A stretch of DNA of 43,925 nt from Alphaproteobacteria bacterium (GCA_020848095.1 JADLAT010000011.1:1-43925); one strand, 5' to 3'; shown: positions 17,554 to 26,626, counted from the first letter of the stretch. A program made the numbers and translations. Notes: generated by a model from the sequence alone, not told the origin.

Positions 17554-18096
17554 TTAAGCAGAGAGGCGTTGCGCAGAAATCTCATGCGGTAATGGCACCG
17601 CTACAGCGCCGGCATACCGTCCGGCATCCAGCTCAGTCTGCAGACTCTCACGCGCACGCGACAGACGGGAGCGCACCGTACCAATTGGAATACCCAGCGC
17701 AGCCGAAGCCGCCGTATATTCCATACCGTTAACGCAAACCATCATCAAAACTTCCCGATGATCGTTCGATATACGGCCCATGGCACTTTCAACGTCCTTA
17801 AACGTCATTTTTATTTCCTGAGCCGGTGCGACAGCCTCATTCCCGATCACCGTCTCCGGGTCATATTGTGTCTCAAACTTCACCTTACGGCGATAGCCGG
17901 AGACAAAAATATTAAACATAATTTTAGAAGACCAGCTAAACAGATTAGAATCCTCCTGAAACAGGTGCTTTTTCTCCATGGCCCGCAGTACAGTTGATTG
18001 CAATAAATCCTCTGCATCACAAGTGTTGCCCGTCAAACGGCGTGCAAATTTGCCAAGCCGGCCCATCTCTTCGATAAGTGCATTATTGTCGAACAT
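17554..18096 (-). CDS. ECF-type sigma-70 factor
   Basis: 180 residues from ATG 18096, which has AAAAGGAG at proper distance. The frame extends to ATG 18168 without a ribosome binding site and across a candidate promoter. Region 2 is seen in GKFARRLTGNTCDAEDLLQS with SKIMFNIFVSGYRRK for -10 recognition. Region 4 is seen in ISNDHREVLMMV, GMEYTAASAALGIPIGTVRS and RLSRARESL. There is no region 3, as in ECF factors. No classical anti-sigma gene is adjacent. The REC-HATPase protein at the end of the secretion operon is a conceivable partner. The EcfG general-stress class is possible but not established. Confidence 0.87.
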   Translation of the reverse strand: MFDNNALIEEMGRLGKFARRLTGNTCDAEDLLQSTVLRAMEKKHLFQEDSNLFSWSSKIMFNIFVSGYRRKVKFETQYDPETVIGNEAVAPAQEIKMTFKDVESAMGRISNDHREVLMMVCVNGMEYTAASAALGIPIGTVRSRLSRARESLQTELDAGRYAGAVAVPLPHEISAQRLSA

Positions 18097-18148
18097 CTTT
18101 AAAAGCTCCTTTTGTGTTACCAATCCCAACACAATGGACGATGATCGT

Positions 18149-18174
18149 AACGCCAGTTTGTCGGACATGTTTCA
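18149..18174 (-). promoter_or_regulatory. candidate ECF-type promoter for the sigma factor gene
   Basis: Minus strand TGAAAC (18169-18174), 16 nt, CGTT (18149-18152), ending about 50 nt before the preferred sigma start. The shape (AAC -35, CGTT -10) is that of ECF promoters and resembles the GGAAC-N16-17-GTT of EcfG. It suggests autoregulation. Confidence 0.35.
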
Positions 18175-18187
18175 CTTGTGAAAAAAA

Positions 18188-18967
18188 ATGTATCAATTGT
18201 GTAACAGATCAAATAATATCCGGCATATGCACAGATCCACGGTTTTAAGCATTGATGACGATGAACACATTCAAGTCGTCATCAAACAATATCTTGAGGA
18301 CGATGGCTATAATGTCATCAACGCCACAGATGTTGCTTCCGCGCTTGAAAAGGTCAAAACCGAGGCTTTAGACATCATATTGCTTGATCTGGTCTTGCCC
18401 GATGGCGAAGGCTTGCCCCTCATCCCCCAATTCCGAACATTAACCACTGCCGGGATCATCGTTGTTTCCGGCAAAAGCGAATCGACCGAAAAAATAATCT
18501 GCCTTGAGATGGGCGCCGATGATTACATAACCAAACCCTTTGAAATGCGGGAACTCGTCGCCAGAATCAAGGCGCTCAAAAGACGCATGAACCCTGCCGA
18601 GGATAAACCTCCCGAAATAACAAAAGAGGCTGAGAAAATAGAGCTTGATCAGGGCTGGGTTCTCGACCGGACGCAATACCAGCTCTACGACAAAGACGGA
18701 CGGTCGGCAAACCTGACGGCCAACGAATTTAAATTGCTGGAGGTGCTTGTCCTCTCGGCGAATCGGGTCTTAAGCCGGGAGCATCTCTTTAACCTGACGC
18801 GCGATGGGCGTTTCGATTCCTATGACCGCGCCATCGACATACAGATTGGACGCATTCGCAAGAAAATGGCCACCCCCCTGCAGGATAACGAGGCTGATTT
18901 TTCTGAAACCATAAAAACCATACGCGGCGTAGGCTATATGTTCTGTGGCAAAAGCGCGGCACCCTAA
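18188..18967 (+). CDS. OmpR/PhoB-family response regulator
   Basis: 259 residues from ATG 18188. An in-frame ATG at 18227 is an alternative, and neither has a strong ribosome binding site. The receiver carries SIDDDE, phosphoacceptor Asp67 (LLDLVLPDGEG) and Lys in TKPFEMREL. The winged helix carries LTANEFKLLEVL, VLSREHLFNLT, the recognition helix RAIDIQIGRIRKKM and TIRGVGYMF. It is similar in layout to the regulator at 15346-16086 and may be a paralogue. It starts divergently from the ECF sigma gene, sharing a 91-nt intergenic region with it. Confidence 0.9.
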   Translation: MYQLCNRSNNIRHMHRSTVLSIDDDEHIQVVIKQYLEDDGYNVINATDVASALEKVKTEALDIILLDLVLPDGEGLPLIPQFRTLTTAGIIVVSGKSESTEKIICLEMGADDYITKPFEMRELVARIKALKRRMNPAEDKPPEITKEAEKIELDQGWVLDRTQYQLYDKDGRSANLTANEFKLLEVLVLSANRVLSREHLFNLTRDGRFDSYDRAIDIQIGRIRKKMATPLQDNEADFSETIKTIRGVGYMFCGKSAAP

Positions 18968-19929
18968 AGCCGTCCATCCAGTTTCCTTTTTCTAAACCGG
19001 GCAAGCCTGATCCGCTTGCGAATAAGTTTTTTTATTTTCATCTCTCGATAGAGAATGAATAAATTCGACCCGATAATAATGGCCCCACCCAATAACGCGT
19101 TGGCTCTTGGCATCCTGTCCCAGAACAAATAATCAAACAAAATAGACCAGACCAGCATGGTATACATCATAGGGGAAACCAGCGCCGCCTCTCCCAGACG
19201 AAAACTCTGCGATTTGGCCAGCAAAGAAAACAGCCCGCAAAACCCAAGCCCCGCCATAATCCCCATAGCCGACAACGAAAACCCGCCCGGCCTGACCTCC
19301 GCAAAGGGTAAATGCAGCGCCAGAACGAGCGAACCAAAAAGCACAAAATAAAATGTTGTGGTCGTGGGCCTTTCCGTGACCCCCATCCCGCGCAGACAGA
19401 TATCAACCACCCCCGAGCAAAGCCCCCAGCCCAGCCCAACAGCAATTCCCAATGTTGTAATATGAATGCCATCCACACCGGGACTTGCCACGATAAGAAC
19501 ACCGATAAAACCAAGCGCCACAGCAGAAAAGCGATAAATCCCGACACGCTCTTTCAATACGAAAAAAGACAAAAGCACAGTGAACAAGGGTGAAGTAAAA
19601 AGCAAAATCGTTGTCTCGGTAATCGGCATCATAGACAAAGCCCACATCCCCAGAACAATGCCCAGCGTCCCCACACCCGCCCGAAATAAATGCGCCAGAG
19701 GACGGTGTGTATGAACCAGAAACATCTGCCGCGTTGCCCCAATCCAGAGCACAAGCACGACCAGAGAAAATATCTTACGTAAAAATGCAATCTCCAGAGG
19801 CCCATAATACTGCGAGAGCAATTTGGAAAACAGGCTCATCCCCGCCAGCATAAAGGCGTTGATACTGGCGAAAACAATCGCTAACCAGAGATTATCTCTT
19901 GATTTTATTTCTGATAATAAACGCCACAT
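18964..19929 (-). CDS. EamA/DMT-superfamily transporter
   Basis: 321 residues with about ten hydrophobic helices arranged as two EamA repeats. The first starts NAFMLAGMSLFSKLLSQYYGPLEIAFLRKI and ends in a PITETTILLFTSPLFTVLLS helix. The second ends in EAALVSPMMYTMLVWSILFDYLFW, where a proline-containing helix and a final GGAIIIGSNLFILYRE complete the unit. The C-terminal tail is basic. These inner-membrane permeases export or import small metabolites, and substrates cannot be read from sequence. It lies 9 nt after the oxygenase-like gene in a probable three-gene operon. Confidence 0.87.
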   Translation of the reverse strand: MWRLLSEIKSRDNLWLAIVFASINAFMLAGMSLFSKLLSQYYGPLEIAFLRKIFSLVVLVLWIGATRQMFLVHTHRPLAHLFRAGVGTLGIVLGMWALSMMPITETTILLFTSPLFTVLLSFFVLKERVGIYRFSAVALGFIGVLIVASPGVDGIHITTLGIAVGLGWGLCSGVVDICLRGMGVTERPTTTTFYFVLFGSLVLALHLPFAEVRPGGFSLSAMGIMAGLGFCGLFSLLAKSQSFRLGEAALVSPMMYTMLVWSILFDYLFWDRMPRANALLGGAIIIGSNLFILYREMKIKKLIRKRIRLARFRKRKLDGRL

Positions 19930-19938
19930 AAAAAAGCC

Positions 19939-20673
19939 TTAATAGGAAATAGTATACGCGCGAAGAATGTTTTCTTGATCTTCCTTGCTCGCTGGGCGGG
20001 CGTGCACAATACCATCCTGAAGTTTATTCGAATACATCACAACTTCCGATGCGCACGTCATCCAACTATGAACATAGAGTTTTTCAGGCGAAATCTGCTC
20101 AACAACAAGCCGCGTCAGATCCGGATAGCCCTCAGCCAATCGCAAACGGGGCCGCAGCTCACTGCGTTCAAGCGAAAAACTATGCGCATCATCAACCACT
20201 TCATTAAAATCCGAACGAAGTCTTGGCGTCAAGTCCAGACTTCCCTCAATAGCCCGCAAGGCTGCTTGCACATCTTTAATACGCGCAAAAATGGTCGGGA
20301 CAGAACGCATGGCTGAATAATCCTTCGCCAGAGCAGAAGCATCATCCCCATTCCATGGCACACGATCTTGATGAAAGAAATCCTGCTTTAAATGTTTATT
20401 TTTATCAACGGCATAGGAAATTTGTGCGTTTTCTGGTATCCCTTCCATAGTTGCATTCCCAACAACAATAACGCCCGCATGATGGCAAAGCTCTATAAGA
20501 GAGGGATTTGAATACTTTATATTACCGCTCGGCATAGCGCCTGTTTTCAAAATGCCTTTTAAATTTTCAGGCTCGGCGAGCACGACACGCAGACCAAATT
20601 CATCCGTGAGCTTTTCAACACGCACAATGCCTGCCTTAAAAATGTCCGATAATTTTCCTTCTGTAATATCCAT
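19939..20673 (-). CDS. TauD-like putative Fe(II)/2-oxoglutarate oxygenase
   Basis: 244 residues with no close family obvious by eye. An HxD pair occurs at His101/Asp103 (FFHQDRVPWNGDD). A distal His224 (GIVHARPA) and Arg238 lie 14 residues apart. HxD-x(about 120)-H-x(13)-R is the iron and co-substrate layout of TauD/TfdA-type oxygenases, and VPTIFARIKDVQAAL recalls the segment after the first metal ligands. The assignment is a motif-based inference. The protein could be a divergent or non-catalytic relative. AGGG precedes ATG 20673. It lies between a small lipoprotein gene (6 nt gap) and an EamA transporter (9 nt gap), suggesting modification and transport of one small molecule. Confidence 0.5.
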   Translation of the reverse strand: MDITEGKLSDIFKAGIVRVEKLTDEFGLRVVLAEPENLKGILKTGAMPSGNIKYSNPSLIELCHHAGVIVVGNATMEGIPENAQISYAVDKNKHLKQDFFHQDRVPWNGDDASALAKDYSAMRSVPTIFARIKDVQAALRAIEGSLDLTPRLRSDFNEVVDDAHSFSLERSELRPRLRLAEGYPDLTRLVVEQISPEKLYVHSWMTCASEVVMYSNKLQDGIVHARPASKEDQENILRAYTISY

Positions 20674-20679
20674 TATGCC

Positions 20680-20871
20680 CTATAAAGTTTCGTTCTCAGG
20701 CCCAACCTTCTCCGGCGTGATGTGCAAAATACGGGGTTCTGTTACCTGCCCATCTGTTTCAGGTTCCTCTTCCCGGGTACAAGCCCCTGACACCGCCAAA
20801 ACAGCAATCAAAATCGCCTTGCTCCAAGCCATCGCCAACCGCCGCTGCTGATTATAAAAATTATTTTCCAT
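20680..20871 (-). CDS. small putative lipoprotein
   Basis: 63 residues. A positively charged start and hydrophobic stretch (AWSKAILIAVLAVSGAC) resemble a type II signal peptide with a possible lipidated Cys, although the -3 residue (Ser) is not ideal. The remaining 30 residues are acidic and Pro/Glu-rich with no domain. An internal ATG (codon 14, position 20832) would give a tighter signal peptide and is an alternative start. It is immediately upstream of and probably co-transcribed with the oxygenase-like gene. Confidence 0.5.
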   Translation of the reverse strand: MENNFYNQQRRLAMAWSKAILIAVLAVSGACTREEEPETDGQVTEPRILHITPEKVGPENETL

Positions 20872-20934
20872 CTTTTAATTCCATATTTTTAAAGAAGGCA
20901 GAAAATTAACATAAAAAATAAAATTATGCAAAAA

Positions 20935-20966
20935 GAAAGGCCCGGCACAATTATGCGGGGCCTTTC
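20935..20966 (-). terminator. intrinsic terminator of ilvC
   Basis: Nine perfect pairs (GAAAGGCCC with GGGCCTTTC) around a 14-nt loop, followed on the minus strand by TTTTT. It lies 33 nt after the ilvC stop. Confidence 0.85.
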
Positions 20967-20998
20967 AAAAATTCAAAACGCCTTAAAGACGCAAAAAA

Positions 20999-22081
<1,083 letters not shown>

Positions 22082-22172
22082 TCATACGTTCAAAAACTAA
22101 ACATGCGCAATAAACAAGGTTTTACGCCAAGAATCAAGAACAATGCACCAAAACACACTGACGGCGGCGGCT

Positions 22173-22967
22173 TTAAACAGCCACCGGGGCCTTGATATGC
22201 GGATGAGCCTGATAACCGCTCAACTCAAAATCCTCGAATTTGAAGTCAAAAATATTCCGGACTGCGGGATTTATATTCATAATCGGCAAAGGATAAGGCG
22301 TGCGAGAGAGCTGCTCCCGCGCCTGCTCTATATGATTAACATAAAGGTGGGTATCGCCAAAAGTGTGAACAAATTCACCGGGTTGCAGATCAGTCACCTG
22401 CGCCACCATCATCGTCAAAAGCGCGTAAGAGGCAATATTAAACGGCACCCCCAGAAAAATATCGGCGCTGCGCTGATAAAGCTGGCAGGATAATCGCCCG
22501 CCCGCGACATAAAACTGAAAAAACGCATGGCAGGGCGGCAAGGCCATTTCCGGAATCGCACCCACATTCCAGGCCGAAACAATCAACCGGCGATCATCCG
22601 GATTGGTCTTGATACGCTCAACCACAGCGGCGATCTGGTCTATCGAGCCACCACCCTGCGTTTTCCATGCGCGCCATTGCGAACCATAGATAGGCCCCAG
22701 ATTTCCATGCTCATCCGCCCAGTCATCCCAGATCGATACGCCGTTTTCCTTTAGATACGCCGTATTCGTCTCCCCCTTCAAAAACCAGAGCAATTCATGA
22801 ATAATTGACCGCAAATGGCATTTTTTGGTGGTAACAAGCGGAAATCCGTCAGCCAGATCAAAACGCAACTGGCGACCAAACACGCTCAAAGTGCCGGTTC
22901 CCGTACGGTCTTCCTTCTTCGTGCCGTTTTCCAGCACGTCTTTCATTAAATCCAGATAAAGCTTCAT
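22173..22967 (-). CDS. thyA: thymidylate synthase
   Basis: 264 residues, the same length as E. coli ThyA. It converts dUMP to dTMP using methylenetetrahydrofolate. The catalytic Cys146 sits in [13 protein letters not shown]. The dUMP-phosphate arginines lie in DRTGTGT and [32 protein letters not shown] and GDTHLYVNH are the other conserved blocks, and the C-terminus APVAV matches the family. No folate-pathway neighbours are seen. About 106 nt separate it from ilvC. Confidence 0.97.
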   Translation of the reverse strand: MKLYLDLMKDVLENGTKKEDRTGTGTLSVFGRQLRFDLADGFPLVTTKKCHLRSIIHELLWFLKGETNTAYLKENGVSIWDDWADEHGNLGPIYGSQWRAWKTQGGGSIDQIAAVVERIKTNPDDRRLIVSAWNVGAIPEMALPPCHAFFQFYVAGGRLSCQLYQRSADIFLGVPFNIASYALLTMMVAQVTDLQPGEFVHTFGDTHLYVNHIEQAREQLSRTPYPLPIMNINPAVRNIFDFKFEDFELSGYQAHPHIKAPVAV

Positions 22968-23313
22968 AGACCATAATGTAGCCCATGCCCCGGCACTTCA
23001 CAATATTATTGATCCACGTGAAACAATATGGGAAGGATAATCCCACCCCCTGAATCCGGAGGCGTGCATTGCGCTTTATTTTCTCCGGGATCTGGATACA
23101 AAATTTACTTTCGGGAAAAAGGCATAAATATAAGGCCCGTAAAATCATCACAACCTAAGTATTAAACAAAAAAAATTTGTTATTTTAAAAAAATTTACTT
23201 TACTTTTATTAAAAACAAACAAGCCAAAAATAAAAAATGTTGTTTTTATTGATTATATTTCGCCCCACATTTACGATCATGCTGGGCGTAACCGCTGATA
23301 AAAGGATGATGGG
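22968..23313. other. gene-free interval upstream of thyA
   Basis: A 346-nt interval with no convincing gene. A 97-codon minus-strand frame running through it into thyA has no ribosome binding site or recognisable domain. The right half (23160-23260) is very AT-rich and merges into the promoter of the next gene. This marks a sharp composition change from the thyA side. Confidence 0.6.
23249..23277 (+). promoter_or_regulatory. candidate promoter for the 23314 gene
   Basis: TTGATT (23249-23254), 17 nt, TACGAT (23272-23277), 36 nt before the start codon. Confidence 0.4.
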
Positions 23314-23979
23314 ATGAGCAAAAAAAAGATATTTAGTGGTGCCTTAGTGGCAATCGTTTTAGTTATTGCCTCTGGCATGACGCCGCTTTTTGCGTATGGT
23401 TCATGGAATTATCGCTTAACGGTAGAGGTGGAAACACCCGAAGGCGTAAAAACTGGTTCTGCGGTGCGGCAGGTTTCAAATTCCGCATCTATTATCAAAA
23501 TTCTTGATCTGCCTGATGTCGGCAATCCCGCAAACGTGAAGGGGGAGGCCGTCGTTGTTGATTTAGGTGAGCGCGGCGTGCTGTTTGCCTTGATTGATGA
23601 TCGCTCCTATCATGAGCTTTATAGCGCTTTTCCAACTAAAAGAGGCGCTTCAACAGTATGGGGCATTCTCCACTATAACTATCTGTATCTCTGGCCTTGG
23701 CGCAAAGCGCCTGTTTCAGGACGATATATTCCGAAAATGGTGATGTTTGAGGATATGAATGACCCGAAAAGTGTGAAGCTGGTTTCTGCGAACGAGCTTG
23801 GAGAGGGCATGAGACTAAAGTCTGTGACAGCGACGCTTACAATGATGCCGGTAACATGGGGTGTTGTTGATGGGTATTTGCCTTGGCTGAAGAAGTTAAA
23901 AGGTGGCTACCTACATGGAGGATTCACATCTAAGGGAGCCCCTTATGGATTACATGGCGGTAATTTCAAAAGAGATTAA
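23314..23979 (+). CDS. hypothetical exported/anchored protein
   Basis: 221 residues from ATG 23314, with AAAGGA upstream. A signal peptide or anchor spans residues 6-28 (possible cleavage near LFAYG). The remaining domain is mixed, with aromatic-rich patches (YNYLYLWPWRK) and a Gly-rich end (GGYLHGGFTSKGAPYGLHGG). I do not recognise the family. The gene is AT-richer than the preceding core genes and opens a run of orphan and decayed genes, which suggests horizontal acquisition. Confidence 0.65.
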   Translation: MSKKKIFSGALVAIVLVIASGMTPLFAYGSWNYRLTVEVETPEGVKTGSAVRQVSNSASIIKILDLPDVGNPANVKGEAVVVDLGERGVLFALIDDRSYHELYSAFPTKRGASTVWGILHYNYLYLWPWRKAPVSGRYIPKMVMFEDMNDPKSVKLVSANELGEGMRLKSVTATLTMMPVTWGVVDGYLPWLKKLKGGYLHGGFTSKGAPYGLHGGNFKRD

Positions 23980-23998
23980 AGAAAATAGGAGAATTTAA

Positions 23999-24336
23999 AT
24001 GACATCATCACTTAGCTCAGAACTATTTAATGCCATTCTGTCAATGGATGCCTATAACCGAGGCTATGATGCATCGATTGACCTAGGAGTCAAAGATAAA
24101 AATGGTAATTATCTTAGTATAGGAAATGCAACTATTGACGATGATAAGGGCGACGCAGCGGCACAAAGCATAGGCTTCTACGCTCTCGCTTATTCTTATG
24201 ATGGCTCAACAATCATTTCATTTCGCGGGACGGACAATGCGCCAAGCTTATTCAACCCTTTGCCGAGCGTGTGAGTTGGGTTTCCGGTGATGACGGCTTT
24301 GTTGTGCGTGAGCACGGGGGTAATGGTTTTTTGTAA
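23999..24336 (+). pseudogene. lipase-like protein, N-terminal remnant with internal deletion
   Basis: A 91-codon frame (23999-24274) encodes an N-terminus typical of large alphaproteobacterial lipase-class-3-like proteins: SSELFNAILSMDAYNRGYD, then GFYALAYSYDGSTIISFRGTD. The protein stops right after this, without the GxSxG serine or the rest of the hydrolase. Near the stop another frame (24253-24336) takes over and reads QPFAERVSWVSGDDGFVVRE then GGNGFL and stop, which looks like a genuine C-terminal tail. The simplest reading is a gene that lost its middle by an out-of-frame deletion. Translation of the N-terminal stub remains possible. Confidence 0.6.
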
Positions 24337-24364
24337 TGTGCAATGATAGAAATTGGGGGTTTAA

Positions 24365-24934
24365 GTGCGATATTTCATATTTTTTAAAACTGTTCTGGCT
24401 GTGATTTTTTTAGGGCTTTTATTCGTACTCTTTATGAATGATGAAGCGAGAGCGATGGGGGATCGGCCTAAAAATCACTCAGAGAATGTGAAAATGATTG
24501 AGAAAGATGGAAATACTCTAGCGGAAAATTTTAAGTGGGACGATTACAAAACTGCAGATGAGCTAGCTAATGTTTTTAAGGAAATTTTTCCAATTGGAAC
24601 AAGCCGGTCATTCATTGAAAAAATTCTTTTACAGGATAAAAAGGCAGTAACATCGGGGATAATTAATGTACAAGAGTATAAGAAGGGCACTGGTGGAATA
24701 TTATCGGGGACTATAACGGATAAAATTTTATATGAAGATCCACAATTTGTATTGGTTGAAATATTAGTGAAGTATAATTTTCCTTATCATTCTGAAGTTA
24801 AATTTTCGATAGTGCCCCCTGCGACAGGTTGGCAAACGATTGCCTTTTATGATGCAGATGAGAAGTTGCTAAATTTAAAGGTTGGGACGCAGATTGTTCA
24901 CCATTATAAGGAATCAAATAAGGAAGGGAAATAG
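24365..24934 (+). CDS. hypothetical exported protein
   Basis: 189 residues from GTG 24365, preceded by GGGGG at close spacing. Residues 5-24 are a hydrophobic signal or anchor, with a possible cleavage after EARA. The rest is a small soluble domain of alternating hydrophobic strands (DPQFVLVEILVKYNF, WQTIAFYDADEKLL), with no Cys and no catalytic motif. Base composition is clearly AT-rich compared with flanking core genes. No family recognised. It stands between two decayed genes. Confidence 0.6.
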   Translation: MRYFIFFKTVLAVIFLGLLFVLFMNDEARAMGDRPKNHSENVKMIEKDGNTLAENFKWDDYKTADELANVFKEIFPIGTSRSFIEKILLQDKKAVTSGIINVQEYKKGTGGILSGTITDKILYEDPQFVLVEILVKYNFPYHSEVKFSIVPPATGWQTIAFYDADEKLLNLKVGTQIVHHYKESNKEGK

Positions 24935-24964
24935 CTATGGCCAAAATGTATGTTGCTGCTTTTG

Positions 24965-25114
24965 ATGTTGCCGCACGCGGGAATTTCGGAGCAAACCTAT
25001 TACCGCTGGCCTATGGCCTATGGCGGCTTGATGCTGCCTGAAATGAAGCGTTTGAAACAACATCAGAAGCACAGCCGTAATTACCAAATCCGGCGGCGTT
25101 CATTTATTTTTTAA
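24965..25114 (+). pseudogene. IS3-family transposase OrfA relic
   Basis: In the frame starting at 24965 the translation contains AGISEQTYYRWPMAYGGL followed by EMKRLKQHQKHSRN. This is the helix-turn-helix core of IS3-family OrfA (consensus GISEQTYYRW-x2-YGG and then a Lys/Leu/Glu-rich coiled coil). Upstream sequence and the downstream leucine zipper are degraded, and no OrfB is present. I see no intact terminal inverted repeats. A short competing frame (24937-25041) has no recognisable content. This is a relic of an insertion sequence, marking the zone as recombination-prone. Confidence 0.7.
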
Positions 25115-25736
25115 AGCAAAAGCGGCACACATTATCGCCGAGCTGAATGCATTTCTCATGCGTGACCTGCGCCCCCGTCAAACCGGACAATAGCGCCAGA
25201 TCAAACTGACAGACCTGAGGGTGCTGGGCCGCCAGATCGTGATAGACACAATTAACCGCCTCTATGGCCGGAAATTCATCCGAACCGGCTTCCTCAACGG
25301 CGCTGGCGTCATACGCCATGGTATTCATAATGGAGACTGTCTCCATCACACGATCCCGGGCCGAGAGCCGCGCCAGCCGCTCTGTAAAGCTGCCGGCCAC
25401 ATCCTGCCCCAGCTTTCCCAGCCAGTCTTTCAAGCCCTCCGGCCCCTTTTCCGCCAGAATGGCCCGCAGCAGGATATCCGAGAAAAAGGAATATTGTTTC
25501 GGAAAAAGCGCCCGCCCCCGCGCGCTCAAGCTATAGAATTGCCCCGGTCGCCCGCCCGTTGAGGGCGCCTGATCCTTCTCAAGATACCCAAGCCCGTCAA
25601 GCGCCGTAATATGCTGCCGGACGGCGGGCGGCGTGATCGCTAAAAACCGGGCCAAGGCCTCAATTGTCAAACCTTTTTTATTGACAAACAAGGCCTTAAG
25701 AAGGGTTTGCTGCGTTTTTCCAAGCGCTTCTAACAT
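25104..25736 (-). CDS. SufR-like winged-helix regulator with C-terminal cysteine cluster
   Basis: 210 residues. The N-terminal winged helix (about 10-75) shows LTIEALARFLAITPPAVRQHITALDGLGYLEKD, with the wing TGGRPGQFYSLSARGRALFPK. The C-terminal domain carries cysteines at 163, 176, 196, 204 and 207 in NCVYHDLAAQHPQVC, EKCIQLGDNVCRFCF. This is the pattern of SufR and related regulators, which bind an Fe-S cluster and control sulfur or Fe-S genes. Target genes are unknown. It is divergent from a small membrane-protein gene with a 114-nt shared upstream region, so that gene is the first candidate target. Confidence 0.8.
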   Translation of the reverse strand: MLEALGKTQQTLLKALFVNKKGLTIEALARFLAITPPAVRQHITALDGLGYLEKDQAPSTGGRPGQFYSLSARGRALFPKQYSFFSDILLRAILAEKGPEGLKDWLGKLGQDVAGSFTERLARLSARDRVMETVSIMNTMAYDASAVEEAGSDEFPAIEAVNCVYHDLAAQHPQVCQFDLALLSGLTGAQVTHEKCIQLGDNVCRFCFKK

Positions 25737-25850
25737 AAAATTAATGATATCACAGCGCCCAATCCAATGACATTAAATACTTTTAAAATAAAAATGTTTC
25801 TAAAGTCTGAAATTCAGGCTAAGATGAGACTTTCAATCAAGGAGATAAAA

Positions 25851-26375
25851 ATGACCAAAACTGCATTACACCAAACATCCGCATCCCTTAATGAGGCCGA
25901 TCACACCCGCTCGCTCATTGCCGCCTTATTAACCAGCCAGGCCGCGGGCCTGATCATGGCGGTGGTCGTTATGGCCGTATTCACCCTTTTTCTCGGCAAG
26001 GGTCCGATTTATCCGGTTCAGGTAATCGGCTCCATCGCCTTTGGGGAACCCGCACTGACCGGATTTAACCCGGCGGCCTTTCTCACCGGGCTTGTCGTGC
26101 ATCAGGGCGTTGCTCTGGCCTGGGGCGTTGTATTTTGGGTTTTTGCCCGCACATTAACAATCCAGACCGTTAAACAGGCCGTCATTCTCGGTCTGAGCGT
26201 TGCGGTGCTGAGCATGATTGATACTTATGTGCTGGTCCCCTTCGCGATGAAAGCCCTGCATGGCATGGACATCTGGAACAGGGAAGTCCCCATTTTCTGG
26301 AACTGGGCCGCCCATATCGTTTTTGGCCTGTCCTACGGACTTTATCCGAAGATTTTATCCAAACTGCAGTCATAA
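25851..26375 (+). CDS. hypothetical polytopic membrane protein
   Basis: 174 residues from ATG 25851, where AAGGAG lies 7 nt upstream. The longer frame from 25767 has no such site. Four hydrophobic helices are visible: SQAAGLIMAVVVMAVFTLFL, AAFLTGLVVHQGVALAWGVV, AVILGLSVAVLSMIDTYVLV and a final helix around IVFGLSYGLYP. No motif identifies a function. It is divergent from the SufR-like regulator and ends in a strong terminator, so it forms a single-gene unit probably controlled by that regulator. Confidence 0.7.
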   Translation: MTKTALHQTSASLNEADHTRSLIAALLTSQAAGLIMAVVVMAVFTLFLGKGPIYPVQVIGSIAFGEPALTGFNPAAFLTGLVVHQGVALAWGVVFWVFARTLTIQTVKQAVILGLSVAVLSMIDTYVLVPFAMKALHGMDIWNREVPIFWNWAAHIVFGLSYGLYPKILSKLQS

Positions 26376-26401
26376 AGACCGAAAGAGCCACCCCCATACA
26401 G

Positions 26402-26438
26402 AAAACCCCGTCCCTAAGCAACTAAGGGGCGGGGTTTT
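26402..26438 (+). terminator. strong intrinsic terminator
   Basis: AAAACCCCGTCCCTAAG pairs with CTAAGGGGCGGGGTTTT (one wobble, one mismatch), with a 3-nt loop. The T tract follows. It lies 27 nt after the membrane-protein stop. Confidence 0.85.
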
Positions 26439-26581
26439 AAAATATTATCTGTGGCGTAATCTGCCATGCGTGTGTGCCCTATTTGTGTACCAAGAATTGA
26501 TAATCCAACTTTCTTGCCGAAAATATGCAGAAAAAATAATCAATTAAAACAGGTAACCACACGACTTTAAGGGAAGATTTA

Positions 26582-26626
26582 TGGTGCCGGCGGAGAGGAT
26601 TGAACTCCCGACCTTTCGATTACAAA
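26582..26626 (-). pseudogene. 3' half of split tRNA-Thr(UGU), element end
   Basis: Read on the minus strand this is the anticodon loop TTTGTAA, the stem TCGAA, variable AGGTC, T arm GGGAG-TTCAATC-CTCTC, acceptor strand CGCCGGC, discriminator A and CCA. Its acceptor strand pairs perfectly with GCCGGCG of the 5' half at 32726-32762, not with the complete tRNA copy at 32564-32638. The two halves therefore derive from one gene interrupted at the anticodon loop. Confidence 0.85.

Noticed and set aside
22858..23151. A 97-codon minus-strand frame upstream of thyA
   Set aside because: Much of it overlaps thyA in another frame, the rest has no recognisable content, and no start signal is seen.
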